Part shown: piece by piece, positions 53,313-63,259 of the stretch | Layout of the letters: each line of letters begins with the position of its first letter | Numbering within the stretch: position 1 is the first letter of the stretch | Assembly: GCA_026004215.1 (NCBI GenBank) | Contig: BPIR01000002.1 | Coordinates: 175,844-239,843, forward strand | DNA length: 64,000 bases | Origin: Candidatus Binatia bacterium | GTDB lineage: Bacteria > Desulfobacterota > Binatia > HRBIN30 | Direction of reading: 5' to 3' | The notes under the pieces: model-generated | Told to the model about the DNA's origin: nothing | The model's database searches: none | The model's input: only the letters and a program-made list of their open reading frames with translations | Made by a program: the position numbers and the translations under genes

Positions 53313-55634
53313 TCAGGGCGGGCCGCCGAAGGAAAACATCACCGTTTGGCGATCGTCGCCCACGCGCGGGTTGAGCGGGAAGCCCACTTCGATGCGCAGC
53401 GGGCCGATCGGCGACAGCCAACGGATACCCGCGCCGCTAGCAAGGCGCAGGTTGCCCGGGTCGATACCCCGGGCCGCCAAGAAAGCGTTGCCCGCGTCGA
53501 AAAAGACCACGCCTTTGAGCCCAATGGATTCCACGATCGGAAAAATCAAATCGTTGTTGAAAATGAGCTGCTGGCTGCCGCCGATGGAGGTCCGGCCGAG
53601 GTTGTTGCCGAATGGGTCCATCAACGGTACGCGCTGGCCGAGCGACAAGATGCGAAAGCCCCGCACCGAGTTGATGCCGCCGGGGAAATACCGTTCGAAC
53701 AGTGGTAGTTCGATGCGATCGCCGAACCCACGGCCGTATCCGATTTGGGCCCCGAGCGAATATACGAACGTGCCCCAATTTTCGCTGCGGTAAAAGGGGT
53801 AATAAAAACGCGTGCGCGCCTCGGCGCGGAAAAATTTTGTCTGCCCGCCCAGGCCGGCGAACTCGAACGAAAGATCTTGCAGCGAACCGGCGGTCGGATC
53901 GAAGGGGTGATTGCGCGTGTCGCGGAACAGCCGCGGCGTGATGCTGCTGGTGAGGCTACTGCCTTGCTCGGCCGCAATTTGCGAAGGCGCGAGGGCCGAC
54001 ACGTCGGTAATTTCTGCGTTCTCCAAGCGATACTCCAGGCCCAAGCGCGTGTCCTCCAGCGAGTAGCCCCACAAGCGATCCCAACCGAGCGCCGGCAGGG
54101 GATACAGGAGTCGCAGCGCCGCGCCTGTGCCGCCGCGGGTAAACTGATCGAAGATCAATTGCCAGTTGAAGGCGGTAAAGCCGAGCGTGAGTTCCGTATC
54201 GAGGAAGTACGGCTCGGAGACATCGAAGCTAATGTTGCGGCGAATGGAACCGAAATCCGCGTTGAGCACCAAGCGCTGGCCGCGTCCCAAGAAATTCAGC
54301 TCCGACAAGCGCACATTGAACAAGTAGGTTTCGCCACTCGAAATGCCGGCCCCCGCGGAAAACGCACCGGTGGAGCCTTCTTTCACATCTACAAGTAAGT
54401 CGAGGCGGTCCTCGCGCGCGGCTTTGCGGGTGGTGATGTTGATGTCCTCGAAAAAGCCGAGGCGGCGCAATCGTTCCTGGCTGCGCTTGAGTTTTGTGCC
54501 CGAAAATTTTTCCTGTTCTCCGAGTCTCAGCTCGCGGCGAATGACTTTGTCGCGCGTCTTGGTGTTGCCGCTAATGAGGATGCGGTCGATGAACACCTCG
54601 GGTCCTTTGCTGACTTTGTAGGTCACGTCTACGGTGCGGGCGCTCGGGTCCACATCCGTGTCGGGACTCACGTTGACGAAGGCGTAACCAGCGTCACCGT
54701 AGAAGTCGGTGAGCATGGAAATATCTTCGCGGAGCTTGCTGGTGCGAAAGCGTTCGCCGGGTTTGAGCTGGAGTTTCTGCCTTGCGGGCTCCATGTCGGG
54801 AAGCAAATCGCCCGCGATCTCCACGCGGCCGACATTGTACGGCTGGCCTTCGTCGATGCGAACGGTGACGTGCAAGCCATCCTTGCGCCGTTCGACCTGT
54901 GGCTCGCCAATTTTTACGTCGATGTAACCGTGGTCGTAGTAAAAGGCGGTCAGGCGCTCCATGTCGGTTTTGAGCACGTCGCTGTCGAGATTGCCGGCGC
55001 CCGTGAGGAACGAGAGGAACCATTTTTCTTGTGTCTGCATGTTTTTGAGGAGTTCGCGTTTGGAGAAGGCGCGTGCACCTTCGAAGCGAATTTCGGCAAT
55101 ACGCACGACTTTGCCTTCGTTCACCACAAAGCGCAGGCGCACCTGGTTGTCCGGCAGGGGTTCGGTTTTGTAGTCGATTTGGGCGTCGAGATAGCCTTTC
55201 TTGGCGTAAAGCTTTTTCACCTCCTCGATGCCGCGGTGGATTTTGTCCTCGTCGAGGATCGTATTGGGCCGGATTTTGAGCGCCGCATCGATGTCTTCTT
55301 TCGAGATTTTCTTTTCGCCCTCGATAACGACTTCTTTGATGAACGGGCGCTCGCGGACCCGATATGTGAGCACGTGCTGGCCGTTTTCGACGGACCAATC
55401 CGCTTCGACGCGGTCGAAAAAACCGGTGCGCCATAGGGCCCGAACGTCCTCGTCCACCACCTTCTCATCGAACTGCGCCCCAGGGCGAGCCCGAAGTTGT
55501 ACGCGGATAGCCTGCTCTTCGACGCGCTGATTTCCGCGAATTTCCACGCGGTCGATGCGCTGGGCGCTGGCGGCTCGTGGGGCTGCGAGGCTCAGCAGGA
55601 GCGCAAGCCCCAACACCACCCATCGCACATGCAT
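53313..55634 (-). CDS. bamA: Outer-membrane protein assembly factor BamA
   Basis: A 773-residue Omp85 protein, the core of the beta-barrel insertion machine. The frame is open to 55874, but the signal (VVLGLALLLSLAAPRAASA) starts at the ATG at 55634, behind GAGGGGAAAAC. The five POTRA domains (about residues 25-420) open with IDRVEIRGNQRVEEQAIRVQ and include KGYLDAQIDYK, FYYDHGYIDVKIG and FYGDAGYAFVNVS; the barrel follows, with SVRGFR in the lid-lock loop (YFPGGINSVRGFRILSLGQR) and end MFSFGGPP. First gene of bamA-skp-fabZ-lpxA. Confidence 0.97.
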   Translation of the reverse strand: MHVRWVVLGLALLLSLAAPRAASAQRIDRVEIRGNQRVEEQAIRVQLRARPGAQFDEKVVDEDVRALWRTGFFDRVEADWSVENGQHVLTYRVRERPFIKEVVIEGEKKISKEDIDAALKIRPNTILDEDKIHRGIEEVKKLYAKKGYLDAQIDYKTEPLPDNQVRLRFVVNEGKVVRIAEIRFEGARAFSKRELLKNMQTQEKWFLSFLTGAGNLDSDVLKTDMERLTAFYYDHGYIDVKIGEPQVERRKDGLHVTVRIDEGQPYNVGRVEIAGDLLPDMEPARQKLQLKPGERFRTSKLREDISMLTDFYGDAGYAFVNVSPDTDVDPSARTVDVTYKVSKGPEVFIDRILISGNTKTRDKVIRRELRLGEQEKFSGTKLKRSQERLRRLGFFEDINITTRKAAREDRLDLLVDVKEGSTGAFSAGAGISSGETYLFNVRLSELNFLGRGQRLVLNADFGSIRRNISFDVSEPYFLDTELTLGFTAFNWQLIFDQFTRGGTGAALRLLYPLPALGWDRLWGYSLEDTRLGLEYRLENAEITDVSALAPSQIAAEQGSSLTSSITPRLFRDTRNHPFDPTAGSLQDLSFEFAGLGGQTKFFRAEARTRFYYPFYRSENWGTFVYSLGAQIGYGRGFGDRIELPLFERYFPGGINSVRGFRILSLGQRVPLMDPFGNNLGRTSIGGSQQLIFNNDLIFPIVESIGLKGVVFFDAGNAFLAARGIDPGNLRLASGAGIRWLSPIGPLRIEVGFPLNPRVGDDRQTVMFSFGGPP

Positions 55635-55948
55635 GTTTTCCCCTCGCTCTCCGCGTCGCCCGGCTCCGCTAGCAAAGCGAACCAATCGAGTAAACCACGG
55701 CTGGCAGCCACGCGGGCACACACACCGCGGCCGACGGACGAGGCTCCTATGGCCCGTCTCCCGTCGCCAGAGGCGCCAGCGCTCAAAAACGTGGGTGTCC
55801 CGTATTGCCCCTTGGAGCGCCGGCCGCCTTGCCGGCCTGCAGACAAAAAGAGAATCGCACCTGTTGATTCCCACAAGCGCGCTCAGCTCGAACCGTGGGT
55901 CCCGAACCGGATCTTCCGGACAGTCGAAGGGCGCATCTCGCTTTGTTA
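55635..55948. other. Divergent intergenic region between bamA and rppH
   Basis: Holds no gene I can support. A GC-rich inverted pair (GCCGGCC/GGCCGGC-type, about 55821-55838) resembles another short interspersed repeat. The promoters for bamA and rppH should lie here but no good -35/-10 pair stands out. Confidence 0.5.
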
Positions 55949-56500
55949 ATGTTCCGGCCCATGCGGCGCAGCGCTAGATCCGACCTGCCCTACCGTCTGT
56001 GTGTCGGTGCGGCGGTATTTGACGCAGACGGGCGGGTGTGGACCGGCGAACGGGTCGGGGCGCTCGATGCCGACGAGGGCTTCGGCACTTGGTGGCAAAT
56101 GCCACAAGGCGGGTTGGATGAGGGCGAGGACCCGTGCGAAGCCGCTCGGAGGGAATTGTGGGAAGAAACCTCGATTCGCTCTGTGTCGTTCCTCGGCGAC
56201 GTACCCGGTTGGTTCGCTTATGACTTGCCGCCGGACTTGCAAGCAGTGGCCTGGGGTGGGCGCTACCGCGGCCAAAAGCAAAAGTGGTTCGCCTTTCGCT
56301 TCGAGGGCGCAGAAGAAGAAATTGACGTGCACCGCCCCGGCGGCGGACATCACAAGCCCGAGTTCGCCCGCTGGCGTTGGGAAGAGGTTCCGCGGCTACC
56401 CGAGCTGGTGGTGAGCTTCAAGCGCGAGGTTTACCGGCAGCTCGTTCCCCACCTTCTCGACTTTGCGGAACGCGTGCGCGCCGCCAATCCGTCGAGGTAA
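55949..56500 (+). CDS. rppH: RNA pyrophosphohydrolase (Nudix)
   Basis: A 183-residue Nudix hydrolase that removes pyrophosphate from mRNA 5' ends and starts decay, or acts on dinucleoside polyphosphates. The Nudix box is GGLDEGEDPCEAARRELWEE, with T where the last Gly is usual. GRYRGQKQKWFAFRF and FARWRWEEVPRLPELVVSFK are RppH-type features. ATG codons at 55949 and 55961 are both possible; ribosome sites are weak. Divergent from bamA, convergent with rhodanese. Confidence 0.88.
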   Translation: MFRPMRRSARSDLPYRLCVGAAVFDADGRVWTGERVGALDADEGFGTWWQMPQGGLDEGEDPCEAARRELWEETSIRSVSFLGDVPGWFAYDLPPDLQAVAWGGRYRGQKQKWFAFRFEGAEEEIDVHRPGGGHHKPEFARWRWEEVPRLPELVVSFKREVYRQLVPHLLDFAERVRAANPSR

Positions 56501-56562
56501 AGGCGCTAGCGCCACACGTTCGCTCCCAGCCCGCGCTCCCTGCCCGCGCCACCATCCACACC

Positions 56563-56886
56563 TCAGTAGCGCGGCATCGTTTCGTCCACCTCTTGCGCCC
56601 AAGCATCAATGCCGCCGGCCAGATTCAGCACCGCTGCAAACCCTTGTTCCGAAAGCCACTGCGCGGCCAACGCACTGCGGACCCCATGGTGGCAATACAC
56701 GACAATCGTCGCGCGCCGATCGAGCTCGCTCACCCGTTCGGGAAGCGAACGGAGCGGAATGCAACGCGCCCCGCGCAAGCAGGCAATTGCGACTTCTTCT
56801 GGCTCACGGACGTCGAGCAGCAACACGCGCTCGCCGCGCGCCAGTCGCTGCGCCAGCTCCCGTGGAGTGATCTCCTGCGCTGCCAA
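56563..56886 (-). CDS. Rhodanese-like protein
   Basis: A 107-residue single rhodanese domain. The active loop YCHHGVRSA has His where the sulfur-carrying Cys+1 is normally followed by a CxxGxR pattern, and the Cys itself is present (VVYCHHGVRS). LLLDVREPEEV and LAGGIDAWAQEVD are diagnostic. The start is a TTG at 56886 with AAGGAGG 5 bases upstream; no ATG or GTG fits as well. It overlaps the end of fur by 83 bases in another frame. Sulfur transfer is the family role; partner unknown. Confidence 0.87.
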   Translation of the reverse strand: MAAQEITPRELAQRLARGERVLLLDVREPEEVAIACLRGARCIPLRSLPERVSELDRRATIVVYCHHGVRSALAAQWLSEQGFAAVLNLAGGIDAWAQEVDETMPRY

Positions 56887-57370
56887 TTGCGCCTCCTTGT
56901 TGCCGCCTTTGCCCTTTCTGGCAGTTTGCACAGATGCCGTACAGTTCCATGCGGTGACCGGTGAATAAAAACCCCGCCTTGCGGGCCACCTCGGCTTGCA
57001 AGCGCTCGATCCGTTCCTCTTCGAATTCGACGATGGTCCCACACTGCGTGCAAATCAAATGGTCGTGATGGTGCCCTTCGGTGCTTTCGTAGCGTGCCTC
57101 GCCGTTCAAGAAATGGCTTTCCGAGGCAAGCCCGCACTCGGTCAGCAGCTTCATCGTACGGTAAACGGTTGCGTAACCGATACGGGGGTTCACCTTCTTC
57201 ACTTCCCGGTAGAGCTCGTCCACACTGATATGCCGCTTCGCCTGGAAAAACACGCGGGCGATGTCGTCGCGTTGCGACGTCCACTTCAGGCCGAGCTCGC
57301 GCAGGTGTTCCTGAAAAATCCGGAAACGGTCTTGCACCGAATCGGTGTGCGCGGTCGCTCGGCGGGCCAT
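56804..57370 (-). CDS. fur: Fur-family metal-responsive repressor
   Basis: A 188-residue regulator. The winged helix covers residues 15-85 (LKWTSQRDDIARVFFQAKRH, RIGYATVYRTMKLLTECGLA). The metal site is in EGHHHDHLICTQCGTIVEFEE, a HHHxHxxCxxC-type run typical of Fur, with a second CxxC (GICANC) near the end. The last 40 residues (QKGQRRQQGGAIGSAGDHST onward) are atypical, Gly/Arg-rich and overlap the rhodanese gene. ATG at 57370 has AGAGG 4 bases upstream. Probably iron-responsive; PerR-like roles are possible. Follows the small gene by 13 bases. Confidence 0.92.
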   Translation of the reverse strand: MARRATAHTDSVQDRFRIFQEHLRELGLKWTSQRDDIARVFFQAKRHISVDELYREVKKVNPRIGYATVYRTMKLLTECGLASESHFLNGEARYESTEGHHHDHLICTQCGTIVEFEEERIERLQAEVARKAGFLFTGHRMELYGICANCQKGQRRQQGGAIGSAGDHSTGAGAATGARRARVAARRP

Positions 57371-57383
57371 GTGCCTCTCGGAC

Positions 57384-57710
57384 TCAAGCTGCTTCGTTCG
57401 CACCGGAGAGTCGGCGCGAGCGCCGGTAAAACAGCTCGCGAGCTTGCGGCGACAGGAAAATATCCTCCAGCGGCTCGCCGGCAAGCACGTCTACCAATAC
57501 GTCGAGTTGGGCCTCGGCGGCGGCGTCACGATCGAGAAAAATCATTTTCGTACCTTTGACGACACACCCTCCGCCGCGCACGTGGTAACCCACCTCGCGC
57601 AAGAGTTTCTCCTCGCGCACGGTGTAACCCAAGCGCTCGGCCACGCCCCGCAACTCAGCGACGAGCAGCTTGATCGTGGTACCACTGCGACGGCGATGCG
57701 AAGACTGCAT
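57384..57710 (-). CDS. Small conserved-looking protein upstream of fur
   Basis: Encodes 108 residues from the ATG at 57710 ([20 protein letters not shown]). The middle reads [20 protein letters not shown] then [20 protein letters not shown], and the end [21 protein letters not shown] single Cys lies in GGGCVV. No family is recognised with confidence. It starts the minus-strand unit with fur and rhodanese and is divergent from phosphoketolase across 97 bases, so a Fur operator may lie there, though none was seen. Confidence 0.7.
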   Translation of the reverse strand: MQSSHRRRSGTTIKLLVAELRGVAERLGYTVREEKLLREVGYHVRGGGCVVKGTKMIFLDRDAAAEAQLDVLVDVLAGEPLEDIFLSPQARELFYRRSRRLSGANEAA

Positions 57711-57807
57711 TGCCGTTCTATCTACCCGCACGCGGGCCGCAACACAACGCCGCGCCATTGCGCGGGCTGCAACACGAGGCATACTCGTACAACGGAGGAT
57801 CCCCCAA

Positions 57808-60168
57808 ATGCCATCGGTGTTGAACGACGAACTGCGAGGCAAACTGGATGCGTACTGGCGAGCGGCGAATTACCTGACCGCAGGGCAAATTTACTTGCTC
57901 GACAATCCGCTCTTGCGCCAGCCTCTACGACCCGAGCACATCAAGCGCCGCCTGCTCGGCCACTGGGGCACCTCGCCCGGACTGACCTTCATTTACACGC
58001 ATTTGAACCGGGCCATCGTGGCTCACGATCTCAACATGATTTACGTGATCGGACCGGGGCATGGTGGCCCGGCGATCGTAGCGCATACCTATCTCGAGGG
58101 GACGTACAGCGAGCTCTATCCCCACGTCTCGCAAGACGAGGAAGGACTGCGCCGCCTGTTCAAACAGTTCTCCTTCCCTGGCGGCGTGCCCAGCCACGTG
58201 GCACCGGAGGTGCCCGGATCCATCCACGAAGGCGGCGAGCTCGGTTACTCGCTCGCCCACGCCTTTGGGGCCGCTTTCGACAATCCCGACCTGATCGTGG
58301 CTTGTATCGTGGGAGACGGTGAAGCGGAAACCGGCCCCCTGGCCACGAGCTGGCACTCCAACAAGTTTCTCCACCCGGCGCGCGACGGCGCCGTGTTGCC
58401 TATCTTGCACTTGAACGGATTCAAGATCGCGGGGCCGACCGTCCTCGCCCGCATTCCGCGCGAAGAGTTAGAGATGCTGCTGCGCGGTTACGGCTACGAG
58501 CCTCGCTTCGTCGCCGGGAGCGAACCGGCCCTCATGCACGAACAAATGGCTGCAGCGCTCGACTGGTGCGTCGCCCGCATTCGCGACATCCAGGAGGAGG
58601 CGCGTCACCGGGGTCGCCTGCGCCGCCCCACCTGGCCGATGATCGTTTTGCAAACACCGAAAGGATGGACCGGGCCCAAGGCCCTCGACGGCCAGCCCAT
58701 CGAGGGATCGTTCCGTTCGCACCAGGTGCCGCTTGCGCGCGTCCGAGAAGACCCCGAGCAACTGCGCATGCTGGAAGCCTGGTTGCGAAGCTACCGCCCC
58801 GAGGAGCTGTTCGACGAGCACGGGCGCTTGCGCGCAGAGCTGCGCGCGCTTGCGCCCAAAGGAGAGCGACGTATGAGTGCGAACCCACATGCGAACGGGG
58901 GTGCGTTGCTGCGCGACCTGCGGCTTCCGGATTTCCGCGACTACGCCGTGGATGTGCCCGCCCCGGGCGCCACCGTGGCCGAAGCCACGCGGGTGCAAGG
59001 CGCCTATATCCGCGACGTGTTGCGGCTCAACGAAGACGCTCGCAACTTCCGCATCTTTAGTCCCGACGAAACCGCCTCCAACCGCTGGAACCACGTGTTC
59101 GAGGTCACCACCCGCTGCTCGCTGGCCGAAGTGACACCGGAAGACGAAGCCGTGAGCGCCGGCGGCCGCGTGATGGAAATGCTCAGCGAGCACCAGTGCC
59201 AGGGATGGCTCGAAGGATATTTGCTCACCGGCCGGCACGGGTTTTTTAACTGCTACGAGGCGTTCATCCACATCGTGGACTCCATGTTCAACCAGCACGC
59301 GAAGTGGCTCAAGGTGGCGCGCCACATACCCTGGCGTCGGCCCATTGCCGCCCTGAACTACTTGCTGACCTCGCACGTGTGGCGGCAAGACCACAACGGC
59401 TTTACGCACCAAGACCCAGGCTTTCTCGATCTCGTCGTGAACAAGAAAGCGGAACTCATTCGCGTTTACCTCCCGCCCGATGCCAACACGCTCCTCTACG
59501 TCACCGAGCGTTGCCTGCGCAGCCGCGACTGCATCAACGTCATCGTCGCCGGCAAGCAGCCGGCCCCGCAGTGGTTCGACATGGATGCCGCCATCAAACA
59601 CTGCTCGACCGGCATTGGCATTTTGCCCTGGGCGAGTAACGATCAGGGTAGCGAGCCTGACGTGGTGCTCGCTTGCTGCGGAGATGTGCCCACGCTCGAA
59701 ACGATCGCCGCGGCTTGGCTGCTGCGGCGCTTCATGCCGGAACTGAAGGTGCGCGTGATCAACGTGGTGGATTTGATGACTCTTCAGCCCCGCACCGAAC
59801 ACCCGCACGGCTTGAGCGATGCTCAGTTCGATGTGCTGTTCACCACCAACAAGCCGATCATCTTTGCATTCCACGGCTACCCGTGGCTCATCCACCGCCT
59901 CGCTTATCGGCGCACGAACCATCCGAACTTGCACGTACGCGGGTACAAGGAGGAAGGTTCGACCACGACCCCCTTCGACATGTGCGTGCGCAACGACTTG
60001 GATCGGTTTCATTTAGTGGAAGACGTGATCGACCGGGTGCCGTTTTTGGGGGCACGCAAGGCGTACGTAAAACAAGCGATTCGCGACAAACTCGTCGAGC
60101 ACCGCGAGTACATCACCCAGTACGGCGATGACATGCCGGAAATTCGCGACTGGAAGTGGCAAAGCTGA
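57808..60168 (+). CDS. xfp: Phosphoketolase
   Basis: A 786-residue TPP enzyme splitting xylulose 5-phosphate or fructose 6-phosphate to acetyl-phosphate. The N-terminal half has [52 protein letters not shown] and the TPP motif [20 protein letters not shown]. The second half has [20 protein letters not shown] and [19 protein letters not shown] at 57808 with GGAGG about 10 bases upstream. fhs starts 45 bases after the stop. Acetyl-phosphate could feed acetyl-CoA without glycolytic carbon loss. Confidence 0.96.
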   Translation: MPSVLNDELRGKLDAYWRAANYLTAGQIYLLDNPLLRQPLRPEHIKRRLLGHWGTSPGLTFIYTHLNRAIVAHDLNMIYVIGPGHGGPAIVAHTYLEGTYSELYPHVSQDEEGLRRLFKQFSFPGGVPSHVAPEVPGSIHEGGELGYSLAHAFGAAFDNPDLIVACIVGDGEAETGPLATSWHSNKFLHPARDGAVLPILHLNGFKIAGPTVLARIPREELEMLLRGYGYEPRFVAGSEPALMHEQMAAALDWCVARIRDIQEEARHRGRLRRPTWPMIVLQTPKGWTGPKALDGQPIEGSFRSHQVPLARVREDPEQLRMLEAWLRSYRPEELFDEHGRLRAELRALAPKGERRMSANPHANGGALLRDLRLPDFRDYAVDVPAPGATVAEATRVQGAYIRDVLRLNEDARNFRIFSPDETASNRWNHVFEVTTRCSLAEVTPEDEAVSAGGRVMEMLSEHQCQGWLEGYLLTGRHGFFNCYEAFIHIVDSMFNQHAKWLKVARHIPWRRPIAALNYLLTSHVWRQDHNGFTHQDPGFLDLVVNKKAELIRVYLPPDANTLLYVTERCLRSRDCINVIVAGKQPAPQWFDMDAAIKHCSTGIGILPWASNDQGSEPDVVLACCGDVPTLETIAAAWLLRRFMPELKVRVINVVDLMTLQPRTEHPHGLSDAQFDVLFTTNKPIIFAFHGYPWLIHRLAYRRTNHPNLHVRGYKEEGSTTTPFDMCVRNDLDRFHLVEDVIDRVPFLGARKAYVKQAIRDKLVEHREYITQYGDDMPEIRDWKWQS

Positions 60169-60213
60169 GTGGGATTCGCAAAACGCGGATCCGGGAGGGA
60201 CGAGGTAGCGGAA

Positions 60214-61878
60214 ATGCACGAGCCAGAGCGCAAAACCACACGCAGCATCGAGGAAGTTGCGGCTGATCTCGGCTTGGACGAGCGTGATTTGATGCGGTTC
60301 GGCCGCGACATGGCCAAGGTAGAGTCGCACGCTTTGCAGCGCGGGCGCCGGAGGCCGGGGGAGGCCCGCCTGGTGCTGGTATCTGGCATCACCCCCACGG
60401 CGGCCGGAGAGGGAAAAACGACAGTCGCCATCGGGCTGGCGGACGCATTTCGGTTGCTCGACAAGTCGGTCTGCCTCGCCCTGCGCGAGCCTTCTCTCGG
60501 CCCGTGTTTTGGGGTGAAGGGCGGCGGTACCGGCGGTGGTGCCGCCAGCCTCGTACCAGCGGATCGAATCAACTTGCACTTTACGGGCGATTTTCACGCT
60601 GTCACCGCCGCCAACAACTTGCTCGCTGCCATGGTGGACAACCACATCTACTTCGGCAACCCGCTCGGCATCGACCCGCGCCGGGTCACGTGGAAGCGCG
60701 TGCTCGACATGAACGACCGCAGCTTGCGCTACATCGTTACCGGCCTGGGTGGAACGGCGCACGGCGTGCCGCGGGAGACTGGCTTCGACATCACCGCCGC
60801 CTCGGAAGTGATGGCCATGCTCTGCCTGGCGCGCGATGCCGAAGACCTTCGCAATCGCATCGATCGAACCTTGGTCGGATTTTCTTACGGCGGTGAACCC
60901 GTATTTGCCCGCCCGTTGCAAGCAACCGGAGCGATGTTGGCGTTACTACGGGATGCGCTGCTCCCGAACTTGGTGCAAACTCGCGAGGGAACACCCGCAC
61001 TGGTTCACGGCGGACCGTTTGCCAACATCGCCCACGGTTGCAACAGCATCATTGCCACGCAACTGGCGTTGGATACAGCAGACTGGGTCATTACCGAGGC
61101 GGGTTTCGCCTTCGACCTCGGCGCGGAAAAATTTTTCGACATCAAGTGCGTCACCGCGGGCTTCGACACGGCAGCGGTGGTGCTGGTCGCCACCGTGCGC
61201 GCGCTCAAGCTGCACGGCGGCGTGGCCCCGGCGGACGTGGCACGCCCCAACCCGGCGGCGGTAGCGCGTGGCCTTCCAAACCTCGACAAGCACGTCGAAA
61301 ACATCCGCCATTTCGGGGAACCGCCCGTGGTGGCCATCAACCGCTTCACCACCGACACAGAAGAAGAAATCGAAGTCGTGCGGCGGCGCTGCCAATATCT
61401 GGGTGTTCCGGTGGCCGTGGCACAACCCTTCGAGCGCGGAGGCGAGGGGTGCGTGACACTCGCACAAACCGTCATGGCGCATGCAGAAAAGCGAAGAAAA
61501 CCGTTTCGGCCCCTGTACGACTGGCAAGAGCCTGTGCCGGCAAAAATTCTCAAGGTCGCGCAAACGATGTACGGGGCGCGCGGCGTGATTTACACGAAGC
61601 AAGCAGAACAAGATCTCGCGATGCTCGCCCGCGCCGGCTTGGATCGGCTCCCGGTGTGCTTAGCCAAAACACCGACTTCGCTATCCGACGATCCCAAGCG
61701 TGTGGGCCGCCCCACGGAATTCGACATCACGGTGCGCGCGATTCAACCCGCCACTGGCGCAGGATTCCTGGTCGTCTTGCTCGGGGATATCCTGCGGATG
61801 CCGGGCTTGCCGAAGGAACCATTGGCCACGCGTATGGACTTGCGCGACGGTGAGATCATTGGTCTCGGCAGTGCGTAA
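60214..61878 (+). CDS. fhs: Formate-tetrahydrofolate ligase
   Basis: A 554-residue enzyme making 10-formyl-THF from formate and ATP. The P-loop is GITPTAAGEGKTTVAIGLAD, followed by LREPSLGPCFGVKGGGTGGG; the substrate region has HFTGDFHAVTAANNLLAA, FANIAHGCNSIIA and EAGFAFDLGAEKFFDIKC. Length matches the family. Start chosen at MHEPERK, behind a purine-rich CGAGGTAGCGG. Downstream of phosphoketolase in the same direction and probably co-transcribed. Points to use of formate as one-carbon donor. Confidence 0.97.
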   Translation: MHEPERKTTRSIEEVAADLGLDERDLMRFGRDMAKVESHALQRGRRRPGEARLVLVSGITPTAAGEGKTTVAIGLADAFRLLDKSVCLALREPSLGPCFGVKGGGTGGGAASLVPADRINLHFTGDFHAVTAANNLLAAMVDNHIYFGNPLGIDPRRVTWKRVLDMNDRSLRYIVTGLGGTAHGVPRETGFDITAASEVMAMLCLARDAEDLRNRIDRTLVGFSYGGEPVFARPLQATGAMLALLRDALLPNLVQTREGTPALVHGGPFANIAHGCNSIIATQLALDTADWVITEAGFAFDLGAEKFFDIKCVTAGFDTAAVVLVATVRALKLHGGVAPADVARPNPAAVARGLPNLDKHVENIRHFGEPPVVAINRFTTDTEEEIEVVRRRCQYLGVPVAVAQPFERGGEGCVTLAQTVMAHAEKRRKPFRPLYDWQEPVPAKILKVAQTMYGARGVIYTKQAEQDLAMLARAGLDRLPVCLAKTPTSLSDDPKRVGRPTEFDITVRAIQPATGAGFLVVLLGDILRMPGLPKEPLATRMDLRDGEIIGLGSA

Positions 61879-61910
61879 TCCACGCGACATCGCCAATCGC
61901 AAGAGGCCGT

Positions 61911-61938
61911 GTAGGGGCGACCGGCCGGTCGCCCCTAC
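61911..61938. repeat. 28-bp perfect palindromic interspersed repeat, copy 2
   Basis: Identical to 2207-2234. It lies 33 bases after the fhs stop, where the hairpin might also slow transcription, although no U-tract follows. Confidence 0.85.
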
Positions 61939-61965
61939 GCGGCTATTCGCTCCTCGCCATTGCCT

Positions 61966-62034
61966 CCCACCCTCAACCGGGCTTCGGCCGGCCTCTCCCT
62001 GAAACGGCGAGGTATCTGTTGATTCCGGGAGAAG
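61966..62034. repeat. Interspersed repeat family 3, copy B
   Basis: Carries CCTCAACCGGGCTTCGGCCG, CTCTCCCTGAAACGGCGAGG and TGATTCCGGGAGAA, aligning with 13958-14020. The inner GGCC-rich portion is partly self-complementary. Confidence 0.55.
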
Positions 62035-62461
62035 CGTACTACGGCTCGACCTGCGGCTAAGGATGCGAGTCCCACTAAACCCGCGGCGAACTTCGCATTT
62101 CCACGTGCAGCACCCGCACATGTCGGTGACACGATACAGTCCTCGAGCGTGTGGAAAGCGGGTCGGGTCGCAGCGGCGCCATTGCACTGGCGGAACGGCT
62201 TCACGGCGCCCAACGAGGCGCTGCGTCTGCCGCACCCCAACGCCCTCGTGCTCGTGCCCGATCGCGTCCCCGCCGTCGTGTCGCTCGTGGCACAGCTCGC
62301 CACTGCCCGGCGCGCCGGGTGATTTCAAGGTGCTCGCTCGCGTAGAGTCGCCACACGGGGTGCCCTGCGTGACGGAGCGCAGAAGTCGTCGAACCGTTGC
62401 AAAGGCGGGGGACACTTCGCGTGCAAAATCACACGAAAGTCGTTACCCTTGCCCGCTGCTC

Positions 62462-63259
62462 ATGGAGCAAATTGGTGTGATTGCGGGGAACGGGCAGTTC
62501 CCTCTGATTTTTGCGCGCGCGGCGCGCCAGCTCGGGTACCGTCTGGTGACGGTGGCCCACCGCGGGGAAACGCAACCCGAGTTGGCTTGCGAGGTGGACG
62601 AAATTGTCTGGCTTCAAGTGGGCGAACTCGGGCGAATGATCGAAGTGTTTCATCGCGCCGGTGTGACCCACGCGGTGTTTGTCGGAGGGATTCGCAAACA
62701 AGCCCTCCTGGATCACTTTGTACCCGATGAGCGTGGGCTCGCCTTCCTCTCCCGGCTCCCCCACTTCGGCGACGACGCGCTGCTGCGTGGCTTGGCCCAA
62801 GAGCTGGAAACCGAGGGAATCCGCATCTTGCCCTCCACCATGTTTCTCGATTCGCTGCTCACCCCGCCGGGCCCTCTCACCCCAGGCGAGCTGGCGCCGC
62901 AGCAGTGGGAAGACGTGCGTTTTGGCCTGCGCGTGGCCAAAGCCATTGGAGAATGGGACATCGGGCAAACGGTGGTGGTGCAAAATCGCATCGTGCTCGC
63001 CGTGGAAGCGATCGAAGGCACGGATGCCACGATCGAACGAGCCGGGCGGCGTGGCGCAGTGGTGGTGAAGGTGAGCAAGCCGCAGCAAGATTTGCGCTTC
63101 GATGTGCCTGCTGTGGGTCCTCGAACCGTCGCCGTATGCGCGCGCGTCGGCGTGAGCGTGCTGGCACTGGAAGCCCGCAAAACCTTGATGCTGGAGAAAG
63201 ACGCGCTCCTGGCCGCCGCGCGAGAGTGCGGCCTGGCCGTGGTCGGGGTGGAGCCGTGA
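62462..63259 (+). CDS. lpxI: UDP-2,3-diacylglucosamine diphosphatase LpxI
   Basis: A 265-residue lipid A enzyme, the LpxH alternative of alphaproteobacteria, deltaproteobacteria and others. Recognised by IGVIAGNGQFPLIFARAARQ at the start, AVFVGGIRKQALL, LPHFGDDALLRGLAQELETE, the VAKAIGEWDIGQTVVVQN region and the end RVGVSVLALEARKTLMLEKD. The true start is MEQIGV at 62462. The stop overlaps the next GTG start (GTGA). It hydrolyses UDP-2,3-diacyl-GlcN to lipid X. Confidence 0.94.
   Translation: MEQIGVIAGNGQFPLIFARAARQLGYRLVTVAHRGETQPELACEVDEIVWLQVGELGRMIEVFHRAGVTHAVFVGGIRKQALLDHFVPDERGLAFLSRLPHFGDDALLRGLAQELETEGIRILPSTMFLDSLLTPPGPLTPGELAPQQWEDVRFGLRVAKAIGEWDIGQTVVVQNRIVLAVEAIEGTDATIERAGRRGAVVVKVSKPQQDLRFDVPAVGPRTVAVCARVGVSVLALEARKTLMLEKDALLAAARECGLAVVGVEP

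Larger units (their letters stand above)
61879..62461. other. Long repeat-containing intergenic region
   Basis: These 583 bases carry the second perfect copy of the 28-bp palindrome and copy B of repeat family 3. The frame of the next gene is open back to 62063, but the extension has the composition of non-coding DNA and no family match. No RNA gene or clear terminator is visible. Confidence 0.6.

Noticed and set aside
62063..62461. N-terminal extension of LpxI
   Set aside because: Composition is that of the repeat-rich gap, and LpxI homology begins exactly at MEQIGV.
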